Positions 43,671 through 50,995 of a stretch of DNA of 64,000 nucleotides are shown here, piece after piece. Positions within the stretch are counted from its first letter, which is position 1. Every line of letters begins with the position of its first letter. The position numbers and the translations under genes are program-made. The notes beneath the pieces were generated by a model. It was not told the origin of the DNA and made no database searches. It saw only the letters and a program-made list of their open reading frames with translations. The stretch is taken from the NCBI GenBank assembly GCA_023391095.1, contig JAEWBN010000017.1, positions 32,260 to 96,259 on the forward strand, written 5' to 3'. Source of the DNA: Pseudomonadota bacterium (GTDB lineage: Bacteria > Pseudomonadota > Alphaproteobacteria > Rhizobiales > Devosiaceae).

Positions 43671-44291
43671 CTATATGAGGCTCAAAAACTCAACGGGAAG
43701 TCGATCTACGCTAGCTGGTACGTCGAAGTCGAAGCTCTCAGCTGCGTCTACAGCACCATAAACGGAGCCATCCGCACTAAATTCCAGAAGCGCAGAAAAA
43801 CCTTCGCCTTCAATTTCTAGGGCCGCGTTACCGTGCGCAAAGATGGTGGCAGAAACAGTGGCACCGGTGTTCTGCAGTTTCACGTCTCTCAGAAACTTTT
43901 CGGCGTTATCAAAAGATGCCGCAACCGCCCCCCTAGACCTGGGACCGTTCCAACCATCCTCATAGCGACGAAGTCGTTGCAATTCGGCGCTTGCTGACGC
44001 CACTGCAGACACGGTGTCCGGCCGAGCGAAACTGCTGACTGTATTGACCCAAGACCAAGGCATAATACCCGAAAGGTCTGGAGGATCACCGGAAACGGAT
44101 GCATCACTCAATGCTGTACGAACATATCCAAGCGTTGGCACGGCGTGAGCAGCAGTTGCTGAAACTGCTGCCGCGACAGCCATCGCTCGCATAAGGATGG
44201 CGGTCGCGTCGACACCTGTCGAACTGCGCGGAAGCGTTGAATTCTCTGTATAAGAACCGGCGTATGAAAGAGCCGTCGCCGAACTACCCAT
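43671..44291 (-). CDS. Cassette A, gene 2: GWNG-motif protein
   Basis: A 206-residue protein of unknown function. The first 100 residues are Ala/Ser-rich with a hydrophobic stretch (AILMRAMAVAAAVSATAAHA). The second half has LQRLRRYEDGWNGPRSRGA, then a FLRDVKL helix and a beta-rich end (GNAALEIEGEGFSALLEFSADGSV). The L..L....GW(D/N)G and following G.l.iE pattern recurs in the second gene of cassette B. Start overlaps the gene 1 stop by 8 bp, so they are translationally coupled. The N-terminal extension is absent from the cassette B counterpart. Confidence 0.75.
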   Translation of the reverse strand: MGSSATALSYAGSYTENSTLPRSSTGVDATAILMRAMAVAAAVSATAAHAVPTLGYVRTALSDASVSGDPPDLSGIMPWSWVNTVSSFARPDTVSAVASASAELQRLRRYEDGWNGPRSRGAVAASFDNAEKFLRDVKLQNTGATVSATIFAHGNAALEIEGEGFSALLEFSADGSVYGAVDAAESFDFDVPASVDRLPVEFLSLI

Positions 44292-45096
44292 TCAAGCCTA
44301 TCCTTGTCTTAGCCGGTGATGCCATCGCGTAGCCCAGCAGCTCTTTATCTAGGTGGTGCAACGCATCGAACCAAGCAGTGGCGTTCGAATTTCCTTTCAG
44401 CACCTCACCTAAGGGTGCCGGCGCCGGAAATTCGTAGGACAAGTAACTATCAATCTTTACAGATGGCAAGTTGCTAGCAGGATCAATAACGCCATCAATG
44501 TGCAATCTTTCTAGAAGTTTTGAAGGCGGAAGCCCAGAAGCATCATATCTGAATCGCCCTTGATGCAAATGCCACCAAGGCCCATTAGAAAAGATCCCCG
44601 ATGGCACCATATTGCCCTCTGCGAGCAGTTGAGAAAGGTCGTAACTCTCACTACCGGCGGTCCAATCCCATTGGTCAATGTATTGCAACACAATGGACGT
44701 CGCGGGGTTATCCTCTGCCGCGAGCACAGACGTTACCTGCTCAAAAAGTGGCTGCACTCGGGCCCAAATCTCATTCCACCGAGTATAGCTCAAGCAGTTG
44801 ATGTAGATGCTATTACCTTCAACTCGGAGCCTCCACTCCGGGCTTCCATCAGGCTTTACCCTGTCGAACAGCGCGGCCCCAACAGCGTTCTGTTCCACTT
44901 GAACAAGCGCACCATCAGGCCCAATCGAGAACGCGATTCCTGGTTGCCTGTGGAACCTGGGCAGAAGTTCCTTCCACAACCCGTGGCTTTTTCCAAGTTT
45001 GTCAAACTCGGAGGGAGTGAACGGCCGGCCAGTGTTCAAGCCGAACACGGCTTCCACTATGGAATGTTCGCCACGTGTCGTGGGCTCAAATGCCAT
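44284..45096 (-). CDS. Cassette A, gene 1: TIGR04255-like protein
   Basis: A 270-residue protein from the ATG at 45096, chosen because GGAGG lies 7 nt upstream (an ATG at 45108 has none). The layout resembles the sporadically distributed TIGR04255 family: a short N-terminal strand with an acidic residue (HSIVEAVFGL), a central RVEGNSIYINCLSYTRWNE block, ATSIVLQYIDQWDW, and a C-terminal LHHLDKELLGYAM helix. It is much diverged from the copy at 46975. Molecular function is unknown for the family. First gene of a three-gene operon. Confidence 0.7.
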   Translation of the reverse strand: MAFEPTTRGEHSIVEAVFGLNTGRPFTPSEFDKLGKSHGLWKELLPRFHRQPGIAFSIGPDGALVQVEQNAVGAALFDRVKPDGSPEWRLRVEGNSIYINCLSYTRWNEIWARVQPLFEQVTSVLAAEDNPATSIVLQYIDQWDWTAGSESYDLSQLLAEGNMVPSGIFSNGPWWHLHQGRFRYDASGLPPSKLLERLHIDGVIDPASNLPSVKIDSYLSYEFPAPAPLGEVLKGNSNATAWFDALHHLDKELLGYAMASPAKTRIGLNG

Positions 45097-45362
45097 ACGA
45101 TCCTCCACAATTGCCGAGGCTCTTACAGAGGCTGCGCGAGACCGGCAAGCGACAATGCAACATACTAATCACGTATTAACGGATCGATATCGCTCTTGGT
45201 AGGCTTCGTTTCGAGCGTTGCCTACGATGTTGCAAGGACAACGTCCCTGCTCACCGGCTTCAGCTCGTCTGTGAACAGGCAAGCATCAGTCGGTGACTAT
45301 CGGCGCCCCCTTTGCCCTTTGCACGCTCGTGCTATGGTGCGGAGGAAGGCTGTGAGGTCCAA

Positions 45363-45548
45363 ATGGTCCGCGTCCCCAATTGCGATCCAAAGCGAGAGGC
45401 AGAAATAGCCCGTCTGGAGAAGCTGCTTCGGCATTTCCAGGCTATCTCCGAGCATCGACGCGACGCGGAATGCGCAGACGTGCGGGAACCCGATGTGAAG
45501 GCACTTCTGAAGGACTTGCAACCAATATCGCGGACGGATCGGCCTTAA
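45363..45548 (+). CDS. Small protein upstream of the SRAP gene
   Basis: A 61-residue charged, helical protein (PKREAEIARLEKLLRHFQAI, then DVKALLKDLQP) starting at ATG 45363 with GAGG upstream. It ends 11 bp before the SRAP gene, so the two are probably one transcript. No family is recognised; the helix could mediate a protein contact. Confidence 0.6.
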   Translation: MVRVPNCDPKREAEIARLEKLLRHFQAISEHRRDAECADVREPDVKALLKDLQPISRTDRP

Positions 45549-45559
45549 GGAGCGATACG

Positions 45560-46327
45560 ATGTGCAACCTCTACAGCCACACCTCGAATGCCGAGGCTAT
45601 CCGCAGGATGGTCGGCGACATCAAGCGCATCCATTCCAATATCGGCAACCTCGAGCCCCAGCCCGGCATCTTCCCTGATTATGAGGCGCCCATTGTCAGG
45701 AACACGCCGGACGGCCGCGAACTGGCAAAGATCCGCTGGGGTCTGCCGTCGAGCCAATTCGCCCTGATGCAGAACGCCAAAAAGCGTGCGGCCAAGCTCG
45801 AGGATAAGGGCCAGGTCATCGACTTTGCCGAGCTGCTCAAGATGGAGCCGGACAGCGGCACGACCAATGTCCGCAATATCTACGACCCTGAGAAGGGGAA
45901 GTGGAACCAGCACTGGAATCGGTGGATGGGCGTTGAGAACCGTTGCGTCGTGCCGTTCACCAGCTTCTCCGAGTTCGACAATTCGGCTGGGCCAGACGGC
46001 AAGAAGAACGGCGACACCTGGTTCGCCTTCGATGACAGCCGCCCCCTCGCCTTCTTCGCTGGCATATGGGTTCCACAATGGACCAGCGTCCGGAAGATCA
46101 AGACCGGCCTCGAAACCATCGACCTCTTTGGCTTCCTGACCTCCGAGCCCAACGATGTCGTGGGCTCGATCCACATGAAGGCCATGCCTGTCATTCTGAC
46201 CGAACCGGCCGAGATCGAGATGTGGCTGACCGCGCCGAGGGAAGAGGCCATTTCCCTGCAACGGCCATTGCCAGATGGCGCGCTGAAGATCGTTGCTGTC
46301 GGCAAGAAGCAGGATCAGGCCGCTTGA
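45560..46327 (+). CDS. SRAP (SOS response-associated peptidase, HMCES/YedK family)
   Basis: A 255-residue protein that, by family, cross-links to abasic sites in single-stranded DNA through its N-terminal cysteine. After Met removal Cys 2 (MCNLYSHT) is the catalytic residue. The Asn in TTNVRNIYD, the Glu in FTSFSEFDN and the His in GSIHMKAMPVIL correspond to the other active-site residues. AAGGAG precedes the ATG at 45560. The C-terminal half includes longer loops than YedK. It is flanked by a LexA-controlled operon in the opposite direction. Confidence 0.93.
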   Translation: MCNLYSHTSNAEAIRRMVGDIKRIHSNIGNLEPQPGIFPDYEAPIVRNTPDGRELAKIRWGLPSSQFALMQNAKKRAAKLEDKGQVIDFAELLKMEPDSGTTNVRNIYDPEKGKWNQHWNRWMGVENRCVVPFTSFSEFDNSAGPDGKKNGDTWFAFDDSRPLAFFAGIWVPQWTSVRKIKTGLETIDLFGFLTSEPNDVVGSIHMKAMPVILTEPAEIEMWLTAPREEAISLQRPLPDGALKIVAVGKKQDQAA

Positions 46328-46331
46328 GGCG

Positions 46332-46652
46332 TCATCGCCCCTCGCCTTGGTACAAATCCCACTTCCAAAGCTGCCGGACGCCATTGGGCCGCCGCAGCCG
46401 TAACTGTCCAATGTCATATCGGGTCGGCAGGTAGAACCGAACGGCCATCCGCCCCGAGCATCCGCACCGGCCACACCGGCGCGGAGGCTCATATAGCTTC
46501 TTCTCCGGGCCCCAGATTTCCAGAACATCGGTAGCGAGAAACGCCGTTTCGTTCTTGCAGGCCAGGCAGGTATAGATGATTACCCTGCCCTCTTCGGCGG
46601 CGTGTTTCAGGCGGTAGGCTTCAAGCCGCCTGCGGCTGGGCGTCATGATCAT
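46332..46652 (-). CDS. Zinc-ribbon protein, convergent with SRAP
   Basis: A 106-residue basic protein with a four-cysteine zinc site: CLAC (29-32) and CGRC (60-63), plus Cys 65. The N-terminal RRRLEAYRLKHAAEEGR is helical; the end (RYDIGQLRLRRPNGVRQLWKW) is basic and aromatic, suggesting nucleic-acid contact. Its start overlaps the stop of the 52-residue HTH gene by 4 bp (ATGA), so both depend on the promoter with the LexA box at 46850. An in-frame ATG at 46646 is an alternative start. Function unknown. Confidence 0.75.
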   Translation of the reverse strand: MIMTPSRRRLEAYRLKHAAEEGRVIIYTCLACKNETAFLATDVLEIWGPEKKLYEPPRRCGRCGCSGRMAVRFYLPTRYDIGQLRLRRPNGVRQLWKWDLYQGEGR

Positions 46653-46807
46653 TTGCGGATCGCGCTACCCTTTTCGCCGGCAGCAATCGCCTCCCGCACC
46701 TGCGTCAAGGGGTATCCGGTCAGCTTGGCAATGTCTTCGGCGTCCAGCCCCGTGTCGAAGAGTCGACGGATTTTGACCGCCTTTGGGATCTTGATCGCTA
46801 TGCTCAT
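46649..46807 (-). CDS. 52-residue helix-turn-helix protein under LexA-type control
   Basis: A short gene encoding MSIAIKIPKAVKIRRLFDTG, then LDAEDIAKLTGYPLTQVREA and a basic tail ending AIRK. The middle reads as a helix-turn-helix (GLDAEDIAKLTGYPLTQV), like the DNA-binding part of small resolvase- or Cro-like domains. GAGGTGA lies 7 nt before the ATG at 46807, and the stop overlaps the next start (ATGA), both of which support translation. It would be the first gene of an SOS-regulated two-gene operon. Confidence 0.75.
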   Translation of the reverse strand: MSIAIKIPKAVKIRRLFDTGLDAEDIAKLTGYPLTQVREAIAAGEKGSAIRK

Positions 46808-46849
46808 GTCGTCACCTCGCTAGTGGCAAGGTCGCGACTCTTACAATGA

Positions 46850-46864
46850 GAACAGAATGAGAAC
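46850..46864. promoter_or_regulatory. Exact alphaproteobacterial LexA (SOS) box
   Basis: GAACAGAATGAGAAC, that is GTTC-N7-GTTC on the minus strand, the consensus LexA site of alphaproteobacteria. It ends 43 bp upstream of the HTH gene start (minus strand) and lies 111 bp upstream of cassette B (plus strand), so it could act on either side; the distance to the minus-strand operon is the usual one. Confidence 0.8.
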
Positions 46865-46974
46865 AAGCAAGGCCGAGGCTAGAACCGACGGCGACTGCGA
46901 AGCGCCTATGGCCATTTGGTGAGTTGACTAGATACTCGGGACATGACTTCTACCGATAGCATCAGGAGTATGCG

Positions 46975-47778
46975 GTGAGCAGACCAGCAAATTTGCCCGA
47001 CTTTGCGGCGCCCCCATTAAATGAGATCGTTTTGGGAGTGCAGTTTGAACAGATCCCTGATTACAGCCTAATCAATGCGGGCGAGATTTGGGCGCTATAC
47101 AAGTCTGCCTACCCAAAGGTAGTCACGCAAACACCAATGCCCCCTCAATTTGAAACATTTGGTTCGCGACCCGGCCCAAATTTACAGTTTCAAATCACTG
47201 ACGCCACCCAGCATCCTCGCTTCTGGTTTTTGCAGGAAGACGATCACGAACTGTTGCAGTTCGAGCCGACGCGCATCTTCCACAATTGGCGGCAATTAGA
47301 CGGAGTAGGGGGAAATTACCCTAGATACGAATATCTAGCCGACAGATTTAGAAATGAATTAGTTCTGCTCGAAAAATTCGCCATGAATTTTTCGAATACT
47401 TCTTTGTCTATTACGCAGGCTGAAATTACCTACATCAATAGGCTCTACCTTAGCGAGAATGACACAGCGTGGCCGTTCTCGGACCTAACTTTTCTTAACG
47501 TACCTGCGAGTGAAGTGGAGGCTGGCGGAGGAGTATTTCAAAAAGTCCTGTCAGACCAGATGGGGCCGGTTGGCAGAATGTATGTTGAGTTCGGAACCAA
47601 CTGGGATTCGACAGGCAGGCCCCATATCACTTTTTCCCAAACAGTCAGAGGCGCTCCGCGTAAACCAGGAATTGCCGGAGCTCTTGAATTTCTCGCATCC
47701 GGACGTCAAGTTATAGTGCAATCGTTCGCCGATTTAACGACGGAAGAAGCTCACAAGAAATGGCAGCGAACCAAATGA
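46975..47778 (+). CDS. Cassette B, gene 1: TIGR04255 family protein
   Basis: A 267-residue protein that fits the sporadically distributed TIGR04255 family: PLNEIVLGVQF near the N-terminus, FETFGSRPGPNLQFQ, FEPTRIFHNWRQ, QAEITYINRLYL and the C-terminal SFADLTTEEAHKKWQR. Members are found scattered in genomic islands; no biochemical activity is known to me. The start is GTG 46975 with AGGAG 6 nt upstream. The stop overlaps ATG 47775 of the next gene. GC is clearly lower than in the surrounding chromosome, a sign of transfer. Confidence 0.85.
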   Translation: MSRPANLPDFAAPPLNEIVLGVQFEQIPDYSLINAGEIWALYKSAYPKVVTQTPMPPQFETFGSRPGPNLQFQITDATQHPRFWFLQEDDHELLQFEPTRIFHNWRQLDGVGGNYPRYEYLADRFRNELVLLEKFAMNFSNTSLSITQAEITYINRLYLSENDTAWPFSDLTFLNVPASEVEAGGGVFQKVLSDQMGPVGRMYVEFGTNWDSTGRPHITFSQTVRGAPRKPGIAGALEFLASGRQVIVQSFADLTTEEAHKKWQRTK

Positions 47779-48242
47779 ATGCAATTACCGCAGCCACAGA
47801 GACAAATGTCGTGCGTTTTCGCGCGCATTCCGGTCGTACAATTGTTCAGCATCCTGACAACTCTTGGATGCGGACGGTCTCGAATCGACTGGATGAGCTG
47901 ATGAAGCTTCCTAGGGGATGGGACGGATATCACGGGATACCCGTTCGATTTGAAACGGGTTTTTTTACGCTAAACATGCTTAGGTCAATCTGCCCCGGCG
48001 ACATGGATGCTCCACAGCTCGTGCCAGGGCCATCTGGTGATCTGCAGGTGGAGTGGCATTACTTGGACACCTCGATCGAATTGCATGTACGAGCACCGAA
48101 TAGGGTGGATGCCTGGCGCTGCACGCCTCAGACAGGGCCTGATGGCGAAGAGCTGCCGTTAACCAATGATTTTACTCCAGTAGTCGAGTGGATTTCTCAG
48201 TTGCACCAGGTGCCATTTGCCGCTCAAGCCGCCGCCGGTTGA
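47760..48242 (+). CDS. Cassette B, gene 2: GWDG-motif protein
   Basis: A 160-residue protein of unknown function with RLDELMKLPRGWDGYHGIPV at about residues 42-61, LNMLRSICP, then PSGDLQVEWHYLDTSIELHV, a beta-rich end. The same arrangement (L..L....GW(D/N)G, helix, G.L..E beta strands) occurs in the second gene of cassette A. Starts at ATG 47760 or, more tightly coupled, at ATG 47775 inside the stop of gene 1. The stop overlaps gene 3 by 26 bp. Confidence 0.78.
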   Translation: MAANQMNAITAATETNVVRFRAHSGRTIVQHPDNSWMRTVSNRLDELMKLPRGWDGYHGIPVRFETGFFTLNMLRSICPGDMDAPQLVPGPSGDLQVEWHYLDTSIELHVRAPNRVDAWRCTPQTGPDGEELPLTNDFTPVVEWISQLHQVPFAAQAAAG

Positions 48243-48654
48243 CGAAAATGGCGCCGTGGTGCCGCATGACCACGACGGCATTCTGCAGCAAGATCGCCTC
48301 ATTAGGCGCGTGTCTCCGCAGCATGTGGTTTCCACGGCTGCTGGAAGGCGCCTTTCATCTATGGCGTTTCAAGCAGCGTCGCAAAATGGCGGGCTCTCCG
48401 TTGACTTGGAGACGCAGCTCGTAGAGGCAGGGGAAGACCCTATCAAATATGTATCGAAGCCCCCATTCATTGGCTCCGTCTATCTTTCTGTAGGCCCAGT
48501 TCGGGCTTTGGGATTTCAAGTGGGCTATAACCCGTTGCCACCCGATCTACCTCACCACGGGGAAATTTGGGGCGTCCAGACTCGGGGACACAAAAGAGCC
48601 TTGCAGGAACTGGCCGCGTGGCACAGACCCTTACCGGACGTCGCAATCGTATAG
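48217..48654 (+). CDS. Cassette B, gene 3: IGxVxLSVxxVRxL-motif protein
   Basis: A 145-residue protein of unknown function, starting at TTG 48217 inside gene 2 (an in-frame GTG at 48256 is possible). Motifs: RLSSMAFQAASQNGGLSVDL, FIGSVYLSVGPVRALGFQVG, and LPHHGEIWGVQTRGHKRAL near the end. The pattern is that of a widespread uncharacterised family carried in small islands, and the middle motif is shared with cassette A gene 3. Its stop codon abuts the stop of the convergent prophage gene with no base between them. Confidence 0.78.
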   Translation: MPLKPPPVDENGAVVPHDHDGILQQDRLIRRVSPQHVVSTAAGRRLSSMAFQAASQNGGLSVDLETQLVEAGEDPIKYVSKPPFIGSVYLSVGPVRALGFQVGYNPLPPDLPHHGEIWGVQTRGHKRALQELAAWHRPLPDVAIV

Positions 48655-49107
48655 CTACCCGCCTCGCCGCAATTCGCGGTCGAGGCGCATTTCTTCACGA
48701 ATGCGGTCGATGCCCTTGGCAAGGGCCGCATACCCTTCCGCGATCTCTTCGGCGGTTCGCCGGGCATCACGAATTTCGTCGGTCAGCTTGTCTACCGCCG
48801 CCACGACGCCGTTTGTGGCCTTCGCAAGTTGATGACCCGCCTCGGTCGACGCCTCCGCAGCTTCAAGCCCGCGCGGCCCCAGAGCCTTGATCTCAGTCAT
48901 GGTCACGTTGAGCGCCTCGAGCGCGGCTGCGACCTGCTTGATGGACAAGGTGTCGATGGTGAGCGCCGCGATCTCGGTCTTGCCGCCGCCCGCGCGCCGA
49001 TTGTTGACAACGGCCACGGCGACGGCGCCAGCGGCCGTGACAACGCCCGCCAGCACACCGACAATGGCAACCTGCGTTGGAGCCTCTAGCGCGAAAAACC
49101 AATCCAC
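48655..49107 (-). CDS. Phage membrane-anchored coiled-coil protein of the lysis region
   Basis: A 150-residue protein with one N-terminal membrane helix (about 12-34, VAIVGVLAGVVTAAGAVAVAVV) and a long helical coiled coil (about 45-145, heptads such as AALTIDTLSIKQVAAALEAL) ending in the charged REEMRLDRELRRGG. This layout would suit an i-spanin-like or scaffold role but no sequence match is recognised. Last gene of the phage operon; it overlaps the next upstream gene by 22 bp. Confidence 0.7.
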   Translation of the reverse strand: MDWFFALEAPTQVAIVGVLAGVVTAAGAVAVAVVNNRRAGGGKTEIAALTIDTLSIKQVAAALEALNVTMTEIKALGPRGLEAAEASTEAGHQLAKATNGVVAAVDKLTDEIRDARRTAEEIAEGYAALAKGIDRIREEMRLDRELRRGG

Positions 49108-49535
49108 TTTCGGCTCCTGACGGCGTTGTAGGTGTCCATGCCGGCGCGAGCCGAATTGAAGATGTCGCCGACCATCAGCGGCAACGCGAGCAGTATGGCC
49201 ATGGGTGGGCCGTGCTCATTGGTGGCCATCGCATAACCGGCCGCGATCGAGGAGAAGAGCCCGACGCCCAGCACAGCCACTACGCACCGGACAGGCGCCG
49301 AGATCGTCGGGCGATGGCCATTGAGCACCAGCGCGCCGATGCGGGCGGCGCCCAGGATAAGGCTGGCGGCAACCCAGTTGCCCACCGGCGAGATCGCCGC
49401 AAAGCCTGACAGGCCCGCTCGCGAAAAGGCAGAAGGCCAGATCACGAGGTAAAGGCCGATCAGGATCATCGCGAGCCCGCATAGCCATTCGGCTATGCGG
49501 AGCGGTACCTTTTCGCGAACGCGTAGAAGGATCAC
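49086..49535 (-). CDS. Phage four-helix membrane protein of the lysis region
   Basis: A 149-residue protein with about four hydrophobic segments (LCGLAMILIGLYLVIWP, WVAASLILGAARIGALVL, CVVAVLGVGLFSSIAAGYAM, MAILLALPLMVGDIF). Its place between the holin-like gene and the coiled-coil gene suggests a holin, antiholin or pore-accessory function, but no family is recognised. Overlaps both neighbours. Confidence 0.68.
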   Translation of the reverse strand: MILLRVREKVPLRIAEWLCGLAMILIGLYLVIWPSAFSRAGLSGFAAISPVGNWVAASLILGAARIGALVLNGHRPTISAPVRCVVAVLGVGLFSSIAAGYAMATNEHGPPMAILLALPLMVGDIFNSARAGMDTYNAVRSRKWIGFSR

Positions 49536-50056
49536 GGCGCCCGGCCGATCAGCTTGTCGCCGTTGGGCATGATCGTCCCTGCCGGCAGCGGCAGTTTCGG
49601 GGTCAGGAGCCGATCCAGCTGGTCAATGCCGAGACGGTCGCGCGTATCAATCCCGAAATGCTTGAGCGCATCGGGCACCGAGCTTTCGACATAGCTTCGT
49701 GCCGTGGCCATGATGGTCGGTGTGATCGCACTGCCGGGCGCCCACCCTGCCCGCTGCAGGGCGAAGAGAATGCCGTTCATCAGGGCCGACTGGAGGGCAT
49801 CACGATGCCGGGCCTCAATGGTAATGCCGGTGCGCTTGTGCAGCTCGGCGGCCGCCCACGTCAGCACGGCCGTAATCACCAGGCCCACGGCCGGCATGAT
49901 GGCAATGATGAGCTGTTGCACCAGCGTCGGTTCGGCCAGGGCAGCGCCGCTGGCCAGATCCTGGGCAAGAGCAGCGGCCGGCGCCAGGCCAATGGCGAGA
50001 ACCGGCACGGCAAGAAAAAGGGCAGCGATCATCGCCGCCTGCTTGAGCAGTCGCAT
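49532..50056 (-). CDS. Holin-like protein (LLH-type candidate)
   Basis: A 174-residue protein from the ATG at 50056 (AAGGAG 7 nt upstream; a longer frame to 50542 is only a shadow of the amidase). A signal-like segment (MIAALFLAVPVLAIGLAPAA) is followed by a second membrane helix (IIAIMPAVGLVITAVLTWAA) and an amphipathic region ELHKRTGITIEARHRDALQS, reminiscent of the LLH superfamily of phage holins. The C-terminal half (TRDRLGIDQLDRLLTPKL) is soluble. It follows the endolysin by 34 bp. Confidence 0.65.
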   Translation of the reverse strand: MRLLKQAAMIAALFLAVPVLAIGLAPAAALAQDLASGAALAEPTLVQQLIIAIMPAVGLVITAVLTWAAAELHKRTGITIEARHRDALQSALMNGILFALQRAGWAPGSAITPTIMATARSYVESSVPDALKHFGIDTRDRLGIDQLDRLLTPKLPLPAGTIMPNGDKLIGRAP

Positions 50057-50090
50057 GGGTAGTCTCCTTGATGTTGAGGGGGTCAGAAAC

Positions 50091-50861
50091 TCAGGCAGTG
50101 AGGCGGCCGAGCGGATCGGTCGGAACACTGAAACAGGGGCAGGCCTTGGCGGCATATTCATTGTGGCCGCTGATCTTGCGGATGCCTTTGTGCCGGGCCG
50201 CGAGCTGGTCGCGCAGCCAGAGCAGGGAGGCGCGCTGCGCCGGCGTGCGCGTATCCTTCGCGGTCTTGCCGTCAGCAGAGAGGCCGCCGACATAGCAGAT
50301 GCCGATCGTGCCGGTATTGCGCCCGGCAACATGGCTGCCCACCTGCCCGATCGGCCGGCCGACATGGATCGAGCCGTCACGATAGACGACATAATGGTAG
50401 CCGATGTCGGTCCAGCCGCGTTCCTTGTGCCAGGCGCGAATGGTGGGCACGGTATAGTCCTTGCCTTCCGGCGTGGCCGCGCAATGGATGATGATTTCGG
50501 AAATCGGCCGGCTGGTATCGAGCAGCTTGAGGCTATCGACATTCGGCGGCGGCGCGGCTTCGGTGCGGGCAGCCGGCGACGTCACCTCCGGCGCCGGAGC
50601 GTTGATCCCCGACTTATCCGGCTCGGGCTTGCCCGGCTTCACCGGCTCGGCCGCACGCTTGAGCGCCGTGATGGTCTGGGGCCCGGCGATGCCGTCGACG
50701 ACAAGCTCGAGGCGCTCCTGCGCCGCCTTGACGGCCCGTTCCGTCGCCGGCCCGAACTCGCCGTCGACTGTGACGGACGATCCGCCTCCGGCCCGGTTGA
50801 GAAGTGTCTGCAGGTCGCGCACGGCATAGCCGCGCGATCCCCGCTTGAGCAGCGTGGTCAT
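50091..50861 (-). CDS. Phage endolysin: PG-binding domain plus N-acetylmuramoyl-L-alanine amidase
   Basis: A 256-residue cell-wall hydrolase from the ATG at 50861 (AGGAG upstream). Residues 1-70 are a peptidoglycan-binding domain (GSRGYAVRDLQTLLNRAG, DGEFGPATERAVKAAQ); a Pro/Ala-rich linker follows; residues about 120-256 are an Amidase_2/PGRP domain with zinc ligands in IIIHCAATPEGKD, DIGYHYVVYRDGSIHVGRPI and the catalytic SGHNEYAAKACPCF. No signal peptide, so it needs the holin for export. Confidence 0.93.
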   Translation of the reverse strand: MTTLLKRGSRGYAVRDLQTLLNRAGGGSSVTVDGEFGPATERAVKAAQERLELVVDGIAGPQTITALKRAAEPVKPGKPEPDKSGINAPAPEVTSPAARTEAAPPPNVDSLKLLDTSRPISEIIIHCAATPEGKDYTVPTIRAWHKERGWTDIGYHYVVYRDGSIHVGRPIGQVGSHVAGRNTGTIGICYVGGLSADGKTAKDTRTPAQRASLLWLRDQLAARHKGIRKISGHNEYAAKACPCFSVPTDPLGRLTA

Positions 50862-50886
50862 TGGGATATCTCCTAAGTTGGACAAA

Positions 50887-50909
50887 GAAAAACCCCGCCG
50901 AAGCGGGGT
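50887..50909 (-). terminator. Phage intrinsic terminator, copy 1
   Basis: On the minus strand a CCCCGC-TTCG-GCGGGG hairpin followed by TTTTT, 26 bp upstream of the endolysin start. The same element, differing at one base in 29, recurs at 62221-62249. Confidence 0.85.
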
Positions 50910-50995
50910 GCCGTTGGTCAGAATTTCCGACTGCTAAGTCTCAAAGCCGATCAGCAGATTGTCGGCCCTTGTCGCGCCAAGAGAGTGCTGCGACC

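Noticed and set aside
46602..46823. A 73-residue plus-strand open frame
   Set aside because: It is opposite the better supported HTH/zinc-ribbon operon, which has ATGA coupling and a ribosome binding site.
49704..50876. A 390-residue plus-strand open frame over the phage lysis genes
   Set aside because: Antisense to the endolysin and holin-like genes, which carry recognisable motifs.
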